Shown here: positions 10,363 to 18,735 of the stretch, piece by piece
Layout: each line of letters begins with the position of its first letter
Numbering within the stretch: position 1 is the first letter of the stretch
Assembly: GCA_902725215.1 (NCBI GenBank)
Contig: CACUVI010000012.1
Location: 439,053 to 503,052, forward strand
Direction of reading: 5' to 3'
Origin: Rhodospirillaceae bacterium LM-1
GTDB taxonomy: Bacteria > Pseudomonadota > Alphaproteobacteria > Rhodospirillales > WMHbin7
Length of the DNA stretch: 64,000 bases
Program-made: the position numbers and the translations under genes
Notes under the pieces: generated by a model
Databases searched by the model: none
The model's input: the letters and a program-made list of their open reading frames with translations, nothing else
Told to the model about the DNA's origin: nothing

Positions 10363-11577
10363 ATGAGCGGCGAGTCTGAGGTCGATGGCGGCAACAACGG
10401 AAATGTGAAGCGTTCGTTCGCTCAGCATATCTTTGCGCCGATCAAAATCACCTGGGACCAGTTCGTCGATCTGGTCATTCCGTTCTATCATTCGCAGCAT
10501 ATCCGACGCCATGCGGCCTCGGTGACCATTTCGCGCGTGCAATTGATGTCGGCGATCTTCGGCATTCTGGTGCCGATGCTGTCGATCATCGACTGGTTCG
10601 TTTTTCCCTGGCCGCAATGGGCAATGATGACGGCGCTGCGCGTCGCCTCGGGGGCGATCTTCTTCTTGCTAGCTTGGCCGTGGGAGACCGAGAAAACCCG
10701 CTTCCAGGCCGACGCCATGCTGATGGCCATGCTCTTGGTGCCGCCGGTCTTTTACCTGCTTTCCATTCGCATTGTCGAACCGCTGCAATTGACCGAGTTC
10801 GGCCAACTGGTTGCCAAACTATATTCGCTGATGCCCAATATCGTGTTGGCGGGGCTGGCCATGTTCCCGCTGACCGCCTTTGAGGTCGTGATTTTCGCGG
10901 CCCCCGCCTTCATCTTTGCCGTCGTCGGCCTGTTCATGGAAGGGCAGGTCCTGTCCTTGCAGGTGCATGGGCCGGCGCTTTGGTTGATGGTTCTGGTGAT
11001 GGGCGTCGCCATGTTCTCGGGCATGAGCCAGTTGCATTACATGTCGGCCCTGGTCAACAAGGCGATGATCGATCCGCTGACCCAGGCCTATACGCGCCGT
11101 TCCGGCAATGAGACCATCGAGCTTTTGTTCCGCCTGTCGGCGCTTCAGAACACGCCGCTTAGCGTCGCTTTCTTCGACCTGGACAAGTTCAAGTCGATCA
11201 ACGACACCTACGGCCACGAAGAGGGTGACAAGGCCCTGCGCACCCTGTCGGACAAGCTGAAAGCCGGTCTTCGCAAGGGCGACGTGCTGGTGCGTTGGGG
11301 CGGCGAGGAGTTTATCGCCATTTTGAACAATACCGATGCGCCGGGCGCTCGCGTGGTCATCGAACGTTTGCGAGAAGCTGGTTTCGGCCTGCGTCCAGAT
11401 GGCGCTCCTCTTACCGCCTCGATCGGGTTGGCCGAGCGGATCGAGGATCAGATGCCCGATTGGGCGCATCTGGTCGAAAAGGCCGATTCCCGCATGTATC
11501 AGGCCAAGAAATCGGGGCGCGACCGGGCTATTTTCCCGGGCGACGTGGTCTTGGCCTTCAGTCAGGCTCCAGCATAG
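10363..11577 (+). CDS. Membrane diguanylate cyclase (GGDEF)
   Basis: A 404-residue inner-membrane enzyme that should make cyclic di-GMP from two GTP. Residues about 50-225 form five or six hydrophobic segments with no recognised sensor domain. The GGDEF domain follows from about residue 240: DPLTQAYTRRSG, FFDLDKFKSINDTYGHEEGD, and the active-site loop VRWGGEEF. The inhibitory site RKGD sits five residues before GGEEF, so product feedback is likely. The start ATG follows a GGAG/GAAGG region. The gene ends 20 bases inside the convergent NRDE gene. Confidence 0.93.
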   Translation: MSGESEVDGGNNGNVKRSFAQHIFAPIKITWDQFVDLVIPFYHSQHIRRHAASVTISRVQLMSAIFGILVPMLSIIDWFVFPWPQWAMMTALRVASGAIFFLLAWPWETEKTRFQADAMLMAMLLVPPVFYLLSIRIVEPLQLTEFGQLVAKLYSLMPNIVLAGLAMFPLTAFEVVIFAAPAFIFAVVGLFMEGQVLSLQVHGPALWLMVLVMGVAMFSGMSQLHYMSALVNKAMIDPLTQAYTRRSGNETIELLFRLSALQNTPLSVAFFDLDKFKSINDTYGHEEGDKALRTLSDKLKAGLRKGDVLVRWGGEEFIAILNNTDAPGARVVIERLREAGFGLRPDGAPLTASIGLAERIEDQMPDWAHLVEKADSRMYQAKKSGRDRAIFPGDVVLAFSQAPA

Positions 11578-12301
11578 AAAATTCCGTTTCGTCCGGCGGC
11601 CCTGGCGCAAATAGAAAGACCGGGCGGCGCTCGGCATCGATTCCGGGCAAAGCGATCAGCGAACTGCAAACGGTTCCAAATCCGTTCGGCTTGCGGATCA
11701 GCAGCGACGCCTCCTCGGCGCCGTTTCCAGGGTCCGTTTGCGTCAGCAGCGCCTTCCAACCGGACCAATCGCCCTTATCGGGTTGCGGCGGCGGCGCGCT
11801 TTGGAATTTGGGCAGAAAGGCCCGGACGCGCGGGCTTTGGAAATCGTCCAAATCCTGTGCCGTCAGCATGTGGACGCCTTCGGGCACCGGGAAGACATCG
11901 ACGCTTGCGCCGTCGTTTCTCAGCCAGAAGGCGTCCTGAAAATCGGCGATCAGCAGATTGAAGGGACGATAGGCCTGGGGGTTGAGATCGGCCATCGCCT
12001 TGGCGGCTTCCTTGGCCTCGGCGTGATCCAGGGCTTCCAGGACCAATTCCCCTCGCGAGCGTTTGCCGGGTTCCGGTCCCAGCGTGCCCACGCGGTTCAA
12101 AATTCCGGCCACCACGCCGTAATCGTTAAGGCCCAGCCAACTGCCGCCCGCCAATTCGTCGAGTCCCGCCCGAATGTCGGGCCGGTCCGGCCAATGCCTT
12201 GCGGGCGGTTTCCAGGGGCGGCCTGCCATTTCGTCGCGGTTGGCGGCCAGGATCAAGGGCCACGAGGCGCCGGGCTGGCGCAGGATTATCACTGTGCACA
12301 T
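11558..12301 (-). CDS. NRDE/TANGO2 family protein
   Basis: A 247-residue protein of the NRDE (TANGO2) family. The start MCTVIIL places Cys2 as the possible N-terminal nucleophile of an Ntn-hydrolase fold, and the name-giving motif appears as LAANRDEMAGRP. Further family features are GGSWLGLNDYGVVAGILNR. Bacterial function is unknown; eukaryotic TANGO2 has been linked to lipid and haem handling. I chose the ATG at 12299-12301 because it puts Cys directly after Met; six extra codons upstream are open but would bury it. The gene is convergent with, and slightly overlaps, the diguanylate cyclase. Confidence 0.87.
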   Translation of the reverse strand: MCTVIILRQPGASWPLILAANRDEMAGRPWKPPARHWPDRPDIRAGLDELAGGSWLGLNDYGVVAGILNRVGTLGPEPGKRSRGELVLEALDHAEAKEAAKAMADLNPQAYRPFNLLIADFQDAFWLRNDGASVDVFPVPEGVHMLTAQDLDDFQSPRVRAFLPKFQSAPPPQPDKGDWSGWKALLTQTDPGNGAEEASLLIRKPNGFGTVCSSLIALPGIDAERRPVFLFAPGPPDETEFSMLEPD

Positions 12302-12366
12302 GGCGAGACTATACCCCATTCGATCCAGTTGGGGTATAAGCGTTGCCGACCGCTGACAGGTGACGC

Positions 12367-12732
12367 ATGAAGGAAGATAAAAAGAAAGATGGAAAGAAAG
12401 TCCTTGAGGAGCGCAACCGCGCCTTCGAGGCTAAGTATCAACAAGACGAGGAAATCCGCTTCAAGGCGCGCATCCGCGCCAATAAGCTGACGGGACAGTG
12501 GATGGCGGGCCTTCTGGGGCTTTCGGGCGAGCAGGCCGACGACTATGTCAAGGCGATGATTGACCTGGGTTTCTCGGATGCGCCTGGCGACAAATTGTTC
12601 GCCAAGGTGGCGGGCGATCTCGAACGGCACGGCAAGCCGATGGAAGACCATAAATTGAAAACGGAAATCCTCAGGCTGTCCTTGGTGGCCGAGGAGCAGA
12701 TCATGACCGAGATTCTGGGAGACAACGCATGA
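12367..12732 (+). CDS. DUF1476 protein, ATPase zeta-subunit-like
   Basis: A 121-residue, highly charged, mostly helical protein. [23 protein letters not shown], then [16 protein letters not shown] and the C-terminal AEEQIMTEI match the DUF1476 family found almost only in alphaproteobacteria. Its Paracoccus member is the zeta subunit that inhibits ATP hydrolysis by F1FO-ATPase; other members may have other roles. It is the first gene of a four-gene operon, overlapping the next by four bases (ATGA). The N-terminus carries an extra lysine-rich stretch ([11 protein letters not shown]). Confidence 0.88.
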   Translation: MKEDKKKDGKKVLEERNRAFEAKYQQDEEIRFKARIRANKLTGQWMAGLLGLSGEQADDYVKAMIDLGFSDAPGDKLFAKVAGDLERHGKPMEDHKLKTEILRLSLVAEEQIMTEILGDNA

Positions 12733-13211
12733 CCCTTTGCGCCTGCATGTCCGGACGCGAGACCGATTCCTGTTGCGGCCCCGTATTGGCGGGCGAACCG
12801 GCCAAAACTGCCGAAGCCCTGATGCGCGCCCGTTTCTGCGCCTTCACCAGCGGCAATATGGATTTCCTGGATCGCACCTTGGCCCCGGAATCCAAGGACG
12901 ATTACGACCGCGAGGAATTGAAGGAAACTATCGAGAACGCCAAGCCGCAGGGGCTTGAGGTGCGCAAGCTGGAAGGTGGCCAGGAAGGCGACAGCGAAGG
13001 CATGGTCGAATTCGTGGCCCGTCTGAAGGTGCATGGCGAGCCGATGGCCCATCACGAGCGGGCCTTCTTTCGCCGCGAGAACGGCATCTGGCTTTACGTG
13101 GACGGCGAAGTGAATCCCAAGGGACAGCCGCGCCACGTCGAGAAGGTGGGGCGCAACGATCCTTGCTCGTGCGGGTCGGGCAAAAAGTACAAGAAGTGCT
13201 GCGGGGCGTAA
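12729..13211 (+). CDS. YchJ-like (UPF0225) protein with SEC-C motif, copy 1
   Basis: A 160-residue protein with cysteine clusters at both ends. The N-terminus has CxC and CC (Cys4, Cys6, Cys15, Cys16), as in YchJ. The C-terminus is a classic SEC-C motif, [18 protein letters not shown], which binds zinc in SecA. The central part is NTF2-like ([10 protein letters not shown], then [12 protein letters not shown] and [10 protein letters not shown]). Cellular role is unknown. It overlaps the DUF1476 gene by four bases and is followed after three bases by the YkgJ-like gene. A second, very similar copy lies at 13973-14455. Confidence 0.9.
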   Translation: MTLCACMSGRETDSCCGPVLAGEPAKTAEALMRARFCAFTSGNMDFLDRTLAPESKDDYDREELKETIENAKPQGLEVRKLEGGQEGDSEGMVEFVARLKVHGEPMAHHERAFFRRENGIWLYVDGEVNPKGQPRHVEKVGRNDPCSCGSGKKYKKCCGA

Positions 13212-13214
13212 TTC

Positions 13215-13976
13215 ATGGAGCGGCGCTTTGCCTGCACGGTCTGCGGCAAATGCTGCTACGGCTGGCTGCCGCTTTCGATTTCCGACGCGCTTTCACATGC
13301 CCACCGCTTCCCTCTGGCCGTCTTGTGGGGCACGGTGCGCCAGGGCGCAAAGGCCTTTGACCTCACTGAAGAACTGGGAATTCGTCTGGACAAGAAAACG
13401 GCGCTGCGCATAACGCCGATCGCTTACCTGCCGCCCTCGTTTCAATGCCCCGCGCTGGGCGAAGACATGCGCTGCACAATTCATGAGGAAAAACCCGTGC
13501 GTTGCCGCACCATGCCCTTCTCGGCCGACCGGGAAATGAGCGATCAGGCCGATTTGCTGATTCCACGTTCCGGCTGGCTGTGCAATACGAAGTCGGACGC
13601 GCCGGTCGTTTACCGGGACGGCAAAATCCTGGATGCGACCGACTTCATCCGTGAACGCCATGTCTTGCAAGACCAAGCAGTGACAATCCAAAGTTACGCC
13701 GCGTTCCTGCTTAAAGGCGCTCCATCCTTGAAAGCGGAATTGGGCAGGCAGGCCAAGCGGCCGGCGGGCGGGCAAATCGTGCTGAAAATACTGCCATTGC
13801 TACGCAAGGTGGCCGATTTCGATCTTGCCGATTTTGCCGCGCGACAAGCCCCTGTTTTGCGAGATTCTCTGAACCGTTTGCCCGAGGCGCCTGAGTTCAA
13901 TGAATACCGGAGGAACTATGTCGATGGGCTGGAAGAATTGGATCGCTTGCAGATAAGCGCGAAGGGGACGATATGA
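13215..13976 (+). CDS. YkgJ-family cysteine-cluster protein
   Basis: A 253-residue protein of the YkgJ/CxxCxxCC family, predicted to bind zinc or an iron-sulphur cluster. [10 protein letters not shown] opens the protein; [16 protein letters not shown] and [13 protein letters not shown] supply the second set of cysteines. The C-terminal 100 residues have no motif I recognise. It sits between two YchJ-like genes, sharing an ATGA overlap with the second, so all three should be translated from one transcript. The shared presence of metal-binding cysteine clusters suggests a common role in metal handling or protein modification, which is inference. Confidence 0.87.
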   Translation: MERRFACTVCGKCCYGWLPLSISDALSHAHRFPLAVLWGTVRQGAKAFDLTEELGIRLDKKTALRITPIAYLPPSFQCPALGEDMRCTIHEEKPVRCRTMPFSADREMSDQADLLIPRSGWLCNTKSDAPVVYRDGKILDATDFIRERHVLQDQAVTIQSYAAFLLKGAPSLKAELGRQAKRPAGGQIVLKILPLLRKVADFDLADFAARQAPVLRDSLNRLPEAPEFNEYRRNYVDGLEELDRLQISAKGTI

Positions 13977-14455
13977 CGCTTTGTCTTTGCCATTCCGGCC
14001 TTGAATTCGATGCCTGCTGCGGTCGCATCTTGAGCGGCGCACAGGCGGCGACGCCCGAGGCCTTGATGCGCGCGCGCGTCTCGGCTTTCATCGGCGGAGA
14101 TATGGAATTTCTGGAACGCACGCTGGCCCCGGAATCGAAGGCGGATTTTGACCGCCATGCGATCGAAGCGTCGATGAAGGGCGTCGAGGGACTGGGCTTC
14201 GAAGTGCGGGGCCAAGAAGGCGGCGGCGAAGCCGACCAGGAAGGCCGGTTGGAATATGTCGCTCGCTTCAAGGCGAATGGCCAGCCGCTGGCCCATCACG
14301 AGCGGGCTTTCTTTCGCCGCGAGAACGGCAACTGGCTTTACGTGGACGGCGAGGTGAATCCCAAGGCGCCGCCGCGCCACGTCGAGAAGGTGGGACGCAA
14401 CGATCCTTGCTCTTGCGGCTCGGGCAAAAAATACAAAAAGTGCTGCGGGGCGTAG
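13973..14455 (+). CDS. YchJ-like (UPF0225) protein with SEC-C motif, copy 2
   Basis: A 160-residue paralogue of the gene at 12729. It has the same length, the same N-terminal CxC...CC arrangement and the same C-terminal SEC-C motif. The last 55 or so residues are almost identical to copy 1, and the DNA there is nearly identical too, while the N-terminal half has many differences. That pattern fits a duplication followed by divergence, with gene conversion or strong constraint at the 3' end. Translation is probably coupled to the YkgJ-like gene through an ATGA overlap. It is the last gene of the operon; no strong terminator follows. Confidence 0.9.
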   Translation: MTLCLCHSGLEFDACCGRILSGAQAATPEALMRARVSAFIGGDMEFLERTLAPESKADFDRHAIEASMKGVEGLGFEVRGQEGGGEADQEGRLEYVARFKANGQPLAHHERAFFRRENGNWLYVDGEVNPKAPPRHVEKVGRNDPCSCGSGKKYKKCCGA

Positions 14456-14497
14456 AGGAGCGGCTAGAATAGCTTGCCCTGGTTTGCGCGTTTTGGC

Positions 14498-15010
14498 TTA
14501 GGGCGCTATTGCTCGGTCGGCAAACCGTTTTGCACTTTTCGTCAAGGCGGTAAAGGTGCCGGGGACAAGATTGATTGTATCAACTAACGCATCGTTGATC
14601 GCCTGTATCAGCGCCAAATCATGGGCCTCGGAAAGCTGGAAAGTATTTTTCCTGCAAGCATTGGCGAAGCTGTGTCGAATGTCTTGAAGGCTTGTAAGAT
14701 ATCCGTCGCGACGCGCGATGGCCTCTTGATCATGACCGCTAACGTCGTTCCACTGCTTGTAGGTTGTTTCGTATTCCCTGAGAATTTCGTGAATGGCTTT
14801 TCCCCAGAAAGACCCCTTCGGCTGTGCAGACGCTGCGCTCACAAGGGCGCTAAGAAGCACCTTTACCTTGGAGCAGATATCTTCGCTAAAACCATTTCTT
14901 TCGAGACGCTTGAGGTCGAGTTGCAAGTTGACCAGAATGTCCGACCTGAAAAAATTGATTGCATAGCCGGTCGTTCCACGTTGCAGGCCATTTTTAGGCT
15001 TCGACGTCAT
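14498..15010 (-). CDS. Hypothetical protein in AT-richer islet
   Basis: I do not recognise this 170-residue protein. It looks soluble and mostly helical, with no signal peptide or membrane segment, and has a Lys/Arg-rich N-terminus. The ATG is preceded on its strand by GGAG at a six-base spacing, which supports it as a real gene over the overlapping plus-strand frame. Base composition is lower in GC than its neighbours and codon use is less biased, so acquisition by transfer is plausible. No mobility gene or defence partner is adjacent. Confidence 0.6.
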   Translation of the reverse strand: MTSKPKNGLQRGTTGYAINFFRSDILVNLQLDLKRLERNGFSEDICSKVKVLLSALVSAASAQPKGSFWGKAIHEILREYETTYKQWNDVSGHDQEAIARRDGYLTSLQDIRHSFANACRKNTFQLSEAHDLALIQAINDALVDTINLVPGTFTALTKSAKRFADRAIAP

Positions 15011-15279
15011 AGCGGTCTCCGTGATTTAGCGCACAAGCATAAGTCGCAGATATAGCGATACCACCCCAATAAATAGCGTTCTCGCAAAGCATGTGTCAAT
15101 ATTCAAAATCAAGCATAGATAGAAAATTAGGCAACATATTGACCTATAAGACAATTCGTATCATGTGGATGTTCTCGGTGTGGGTGGTCAGTTTGTGGGC
15201 GTCATGGACGCTAAAATCGTCGCGTCTTGATGGTTGCCCAGCAAGAAAAGGCGCTTCGGGCGCAAGTGTTGAATTTTCT
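15011..15279. other. AT-rich intergenic stretch, no gene seen
   Basis: A 269-base stretch that is visibly richer in A and T than the rest of the window. It should hold the promoter of the hypothetical gene at 14498-15010. Possible short frames here lack a ribosome site or family resemblance. I see no terminal repeats, integrase or tRNA that would mark the edge of an inserted element. Confidence 0.5.
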
Positions 15280-15474
15280 TCAGCGCTGCTTGATAGTTCC
15301 TTCGTAAAGCTCTGCCAGCGGCCCTAAGCCGAAGTGTTCAGTGAGCTGATGGAACTTCTCAGCGGCCTTGTCCCATGCCTCTTCGTCCCATGCCGTCAGA
15401 CCTCGCCGTTCGGCGCTGTTGTTGCCGATGTCTTGGGCGATAGCGCGGGCGATCTTGATGGTCATGGTCGCCAA
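15280..15474 (-). CDS. Small protein translated behind purB
   Basis: A 64-residue soluble protein I do not recognise, rich in Ala, Glu and Trp. I chose the TTG at 15472-15474, one base after the purB stop, because GGGAGAAG at the end of purB gives it a ribosome site. An in-frame ATG three codons later (15463-15465) is the alternative and lacks such a site. The coupling suggests it is translated with purB. Function is unknown, and the gene could be part of the same AT-rich islet as its downstream neighbour. Confidence 0.5.
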   Translation of the reverse strand: MATMTIKIARAIAQDIGNNSAERRGLTAWDEEAWDKAAEKFHQLTEHFGLGPLAELYEGTIKQR

Positions 15475-15475
15475 G

Positions 15476-16774
15476 TCAGCTTCTCCCGAACACCCGCTTG
15501 AAGATGGTGTCGACATGTTTGGTGTGATAGCCAAGATCGAACAGGTCATCCAATTGCTTGCCCGGCAGTTTGGCTGAGACCTCGCCGTCGCCCTTCAGGA
15601 AGGTCAGGAAATCGCCTTCGCCCGCCCAAACGCGCATGGCGTTTCGCTGCACGGCGACATAGGCGTTCTCGCGGCTCATGCCGGCCTGGGTCAGCGCCAG
15701 CAATACGCGCTGCGAAAAGACCAAGCCGCCCAACTGATTCAAATTGCGCTCGACGGCGTCGGGATAGACGACCAGCTTTTCGATGACGCCCGCCAGACGC
15801 GCCAGGGCGAAATCCAGCGTCACCGTGGCGTCGGGGCCGATCATGCGCTCGACCGAGGAATGCGAAATGTCGCGCTCGTGCCACAGCGCCACATTCTCCA
15901 TGGCGGGCAACGCCATGCCGCGCACCAGGCGCGCCAGACCGGTCAGATTCTCGGTCAGCACCGGATTGCGCTTGTGCGGCATGGCCGAACTGCCCTTCTG
16001 GCCGGGCGAGAAATACTCTTCCGCCTCGCGCACTTCGGTGCGTTGCAGATGGCGGATTTCCGTGGCCACCCGTTCCACCGACGAGGCGATGACGCCCAAT
16101 GTGGCGAAGAATTGGGCGTGGCGGTCCCTGGGAATCACCTGGGTCGAGATCGGCTCGGGTTCCAGGCCCAGCTTGGCGGCCACATATTCTTCGACATAAG
16201 GGTCGATATTGGCGAAGGTGCCCACGGCCCCGGAAATGGCGCAGGTGGCGATATCCTTTCTGGCAGCCTGCAGGCGCTCGCTGTTGCGCTGGAATTCGGC
16301 GTGGAAGCTGGCGAATTTCAGGCCGATGGTGACCGGCTCGGCATGGATGCCGTGGCTGCGCCCCATGCAGACCAAATCCTTATATTCGAAAGCGCGCTTT
16401 TCCAGCGCCGCCAGCAAACGCCCGATATCGGCCAGCAAGATATCGGCGGCCTGGGCCAGTTGCACGGCCAGGCACGTGTCCAGCACGTCGGAGCTGGTCA
16501 TGCCCTGATGCATGAATCTGGCTTCCTCGCCGACATTTTCGGCCACGTTGGTCAGAAAGGCGATGACGTCATGCTTGGTCTGAAGCTCGATCTCGTCGAT
16601 GCGCTCGGGGTCGAACTTGCCCTTTTCCCAAATCGCCTGGGCGGCCGCCTTGGGCACGGTTCCCAGTTCCGCCAAGGCGTCGCAGGCATGGGCCTCGATT
16701 TCGAACCAGATGCGAAATTTGTTTTCGGGCGACCAAATGGCCGACATTTCAGGGCGCGAGTAGCGAGGAATCAT
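15476..16774 (-). CDS. purB: Adenylosuccinate lyase
   Basis: PurB cleaves fumarate from SAICAR and from adenylosuccinate, two steps of purine synthesis, as a cytoplasmic homotetramer. The 432-residue protein begins [15 protein letters not shown], typical of the bacterial enzyme. It has [21 protein letters not shown] with its catalytic-region residues, [10 protein letters not shown] and the fumarase-lyase signature [11 protein letters not shown] at about residues 264-274. Length is normal. The start is well supported by family alignment. It is divergent from the Crp/Fnr regulator, 144 bases away. Confidence 0.96.
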   Translation of the reverse strand: MIPRYSRPEMSAIWSPENKFRIWFEIEAHACDALAELGTVPKAAAQAIWEKGKFDPERIDEIELQTKHDVIAFLTNVAENVGEEARFMHQGMTSSDVLDTCLAVQLAQAADILLADIGRLLAALEKRAFEYKDLVCMGRSHGIHAEPVTIGLKFASFHAEFQRNSERLQAARKDIATCAISGAVGTFANIDPYVEEYVAAKLGLEPEPISTQVIPRDRHAQFFATLGVIASSVERVATEIRHLQRTEVREAEEYFSPGQKGSSAMPHKRNPVLTENLTGLARLVRGMALPAMENVALWHERDISHSSVERMIGPDATVTLDFALARLAGVIEKLVVYPDAVERNLNQLGGLVFSQRVLLALTQAGMSRENAYVAVQRNAMRVWAGEGDFLTFLKGDGEVSAKLPGKQLDDLFDLGYHTKHVDTIFKRVFGRS

Positions 16775-16918
16775 GACAACCTGCCTTGTGTTGATTCAAG
16801 GCACTCCTTATAGGCGTTCGGGCCAAGGATGAAAAGGCGCGGCGTTCACAAAATTTATGGTTGTTCAGTTTAACTGGGCCTGACCATAATTGGCCGGGGG
16901 TAGAGCGAGGAGGCCGGA

Positions 16919-17608
16919 CTGAGCGAATCCAAATTGAAGATCGTCACCCTCTTCGAGGGTTTGGACGATTCGGAACTATCCGAGATCGAAAGCCATTGCC
17001 ACTGGCATCAGCTGGGGTCGGGCAACGTCGTCTTCGACAAGGAGAGCGATACGCTTGAAGTCTATTTTCTGATCGAAGGGTCGGTGCGCGTTCTTTCCTA
17101 TTCCCCCTACGCGCGCGAAAAGCGCGAGGTGACGTTGGCCAATTTCGTGGCCGGAGAATATTTCGGGGAACTGGCGGCGCTTGACGGCAAGCCGCGCTCG
17201 GCCAAGGTGGTAACTAGCGAGACCAGCCTGTTGGCGTCGCTGGATGGGCCGTCCTTTCGTGACATCATGATGCGTTTTCCCCAACTGGCCTTGCGCGTCA
17301 CGCTTCGCTTGGCCGACATCATCCGCCGCCTGGATTCCAGGGTGACAGAGCTTTCGACCCTGTCCGAACAAGAGCGCGTCTATACCGAACTTTTGCATCT
17401 GGCCAAGCCCGACAGCAAGAAAGCCGGTCAGTATATGATCGCCGAAATGCCCAAGCATAAGGATCTGGCCAGTTGGACCGGGGTCTCCCAAGAATCGGTG
17501 GCGCAGGTTCTGGGCGAATTGGCGCGTGACGGCATTCTGGAACGGCGCCATCTGGGCATGCTGGTTCGCGACTATGACCGGCTGCGCCTGATGGCCAGGG
17601 CGCGATAA
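16919..17608 (+). CDS. Crp/Fnr family transcriptional regulator, first copy
   Basis: A regulator of about 229 residues with an N-terminal cyclic-nucleotide-binding fold and a C-terminal winged helix. FGELAALDGKPRSAKVV matches the phosphate-binding cassette, including the Glu and Arg-Ser that contact cAMP in CRP. The recognition helix region is KDLASWTGVSQESVAQVLGEL. No FNR-type cysteine cluster is present. The start is unusual: GAGGAGG at 16907-16913 lies five bases before an in-frame CTG at 16919, whereas the next candidate, TTG at 16934, is 20 bases away. I therefore prefer the CTG. Ligand and targets are unknown. Confidence 0.85.
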   Translation: MSESKLKIVTLFEGLDDSELSEIESHCHWHQLGSGNVVFDKESDTLEVYFLIEGSVRVLSYSPYAREKREVTLANFVAGEYFGELAALDGKPRSAKVVTSETSLLASLDGPSFRDIMMRFPQLALRVTLRLADIIRRLDSRVTELSTLSEQERVYTELLHLAKPDSKKAGQYMIAEMPKHKDLASWTGVSQESVAQVLGELARDGILERRHLGMLVRDYDRLRLMARAR

Positions 17609-17966
17609 TTGCGCAAAATACGCATCTATCCTGATATTCCAAGGGCTTGGCGTTATCTGTCGAAAACGCATTGAAATTGCAGCGAATTTGTAGCATTTCC
17701 GCGACATCCCCTAAAAATCGCGTGAATCCAAGCCCTTCCGAAAAATTCAATGAAATCATTGCCCAAGAAGGAAAAATACGGTTGCGCCAGGATGCGTTTC
17801 AGGTATGCTTGCAGTGGAGGACTTGACAGCGCCGCAGACGGTTCATGAGCGCCCGAAAGCCCAAAGGACTGATGCAAAACTGCCTTAGGACGGCGGCTTC
17901 GCATCGGGCCCAAAGGCCCTAGGACCCAGTTGGCGGTGGGACAGGATCAACGAAGGAGACATACAA
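17609..17966 (+). promoter_or_regulatory. Promoter candidate and long structured leader of the Flp pilin gene
   Basis: This 358-base gap holds no gene. TTGCGC at 17782-17787 and TATGCT at 17804-17809 are separated by 16 bases and form a plausible sigma-70 promoter, giving a leader of about 150 bases. The leader contains a hairpin GGGCC-CAAA-GGCCC at 17906-17919, a CTTAGGAC/CCTAGGAC near-repeat and several complementary GC runs. A good ribosome site (GAAGGAG, 17952-17958) precedes the pilin ATG. The leader may be regulatory, but I could not match it to a known riboswitch. Confidence 0.4.
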
Positions 17967-18164
17967 ATGCTCAATACCTATCTCGGCCTTAAGAACCGTT
18001 TCAGCCGTTTCATCAGCGAAGACAAGGGCGCCACGGCCATTGAATACGGTCTGATCGCGGCCGGCATCGCTGTGGTCATCATCGCCATCGTCTTCTCGAT
18101 CGGTACCGAACTGCAGAACATGTTCACCGACGTGCAGACCAACTTGCAGGCCCGCCCGCAGTAA
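17967..18164 (+). CDS. flp: Flp-type IVb pilin
   Basis: A 65-residue pilin precursor of the Flp/Fap family, the major subunit of Tad pili used in surface attachment. The leader peptide ends at Gly21; cleavage between Gly21 and Ala22 would give a mature protein starting ATAIEYGLIAAG, with the conserved Glu at position 5 and Tyr at 6, followed by a long hydrophobic helix. The prepilin peptidase gene follows downstream after a terminator. No tad assembly genes are in the window, so the rest of the machine must be encoded elsewhere. Confidence 0.93.
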   Translation: MLNTYLGLKNRFSRFISEDKGATAIEYGLIAAGIAVVIIAIVFSIGTELQNMFTDVQTNLQARPQ

Positions 18165-18206
18165 TCGGGACAGGCGCCTTGCGCGCCACGGGAAGTTTTT
18201 CTGGGA

Positions 18207-18243
18207 AGCGCTCTGTGGGAAACCACAGGGCGCTTTCTCTTTG
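18207..18243 (+). terminator. Terminator or attenuator between pilin and peptidase genes
   Basis: A 12-base stem (AGCGCTCTGTGG with CCACAGGGCGCT, one G-U pair) closes a GAAA loop and is followed by TTTCTCTTT. It lies just after flp and directly before cpaA, so it should lower transcription of the peptidase relative to the highly expressed pilin. Confidence 0.75.
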
Positions 18244-18258
18244 CGGGGATTTTGGGCG

Positions 18259-18735
18259 ATGCCGTCCGCTCTGCTTCTGATTCCCCTGTTGGCGTCGATG
18301 GTCGCCGCCGGAACCGATCTGGCGCGCTTTCGCATTCCAAACGCCTTAACGCTAGGCTTGGCTGTGGCCTTTCTGCCTGCCGCTTGGCTGGCGGGGCTGG
18401 ATATGGACGCCATGATCCGCCATCTGGGCGCCGGGGCGGCCATGTTCGCGTTGGGCATTGCCTTCTTTTCCTTTCGCTTTTGGGGCGGTGGCGACGCCAA
18501 GCTGTTCGGAGCGCTTAGCCTGTGGCTGGGCTGGCAGCCCTTGATGATTTTTATCGTCGCCATGGTGTTGACGGGCGGCGTTCTGGCCTTGCTTCTTCTT
18601 GGATTGCGCCGATTGCCCTGGCCCGAGACTTGGCGCAAGAACAAGATGCTGCGCCGCCATCTGGCGGCAAGCAGCGCCGTGCCCTATGGGGTGGCGATGG
18701 CCTTGGGCATGGTCTGGGTGCTGGTCCATGCTTGA
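18259..18735 (+). CDS. cpaA: Prepilin peptidase, CpaA/TadV type (A24)
   Basis: A 158-residue polytopic membrane aspartyl protease that removes the leader from Flp pilin. The two catalytic aspartates are visible in GTDLARFRIPNALT and in the GxGD motif GGGDAKLFGAL. The protein is short and lacks the N-terminal methyltransferase domain of PilD, as usual for Tad-type enzymes. I chose the ATG at 18259 with GGGGA ten bases upstream; a TTG six codons earlier is possible but lies against the terminator stem. It overlaps the GT87 gene by eight bases. Confidence 0.88.
   Translation: MPSALLLIPLLASMVAAGTDLARFRIPNALTLGLAVAFLPAAWLAGLDMDAMIRHLGAGAAMFALGIAFFSFRFWGGGDAKLFGALSLWLGWQPLMIFIVAMVLTGGVLALLLLGLRRLPWPETWRKNKMLRRHLAASSAVPYGVAMALGMVWVLVHA

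Noticed and set aside
15091..15327. 78-codon plus-strand frame in the AT-rich gap
   Set aside because: No ribosome site and no family resemblance; it overlaps the end of the better supported small ORF on the other strand.
17816..17966. Cyclic di-GMP-I riboswitch ahead of flp
   Set aside because: I looked for the conserved GCAAA/GGUAGGUAGC-type core and the GAAA-capped stem in the right order and could not place them, so I report only a structured leader.
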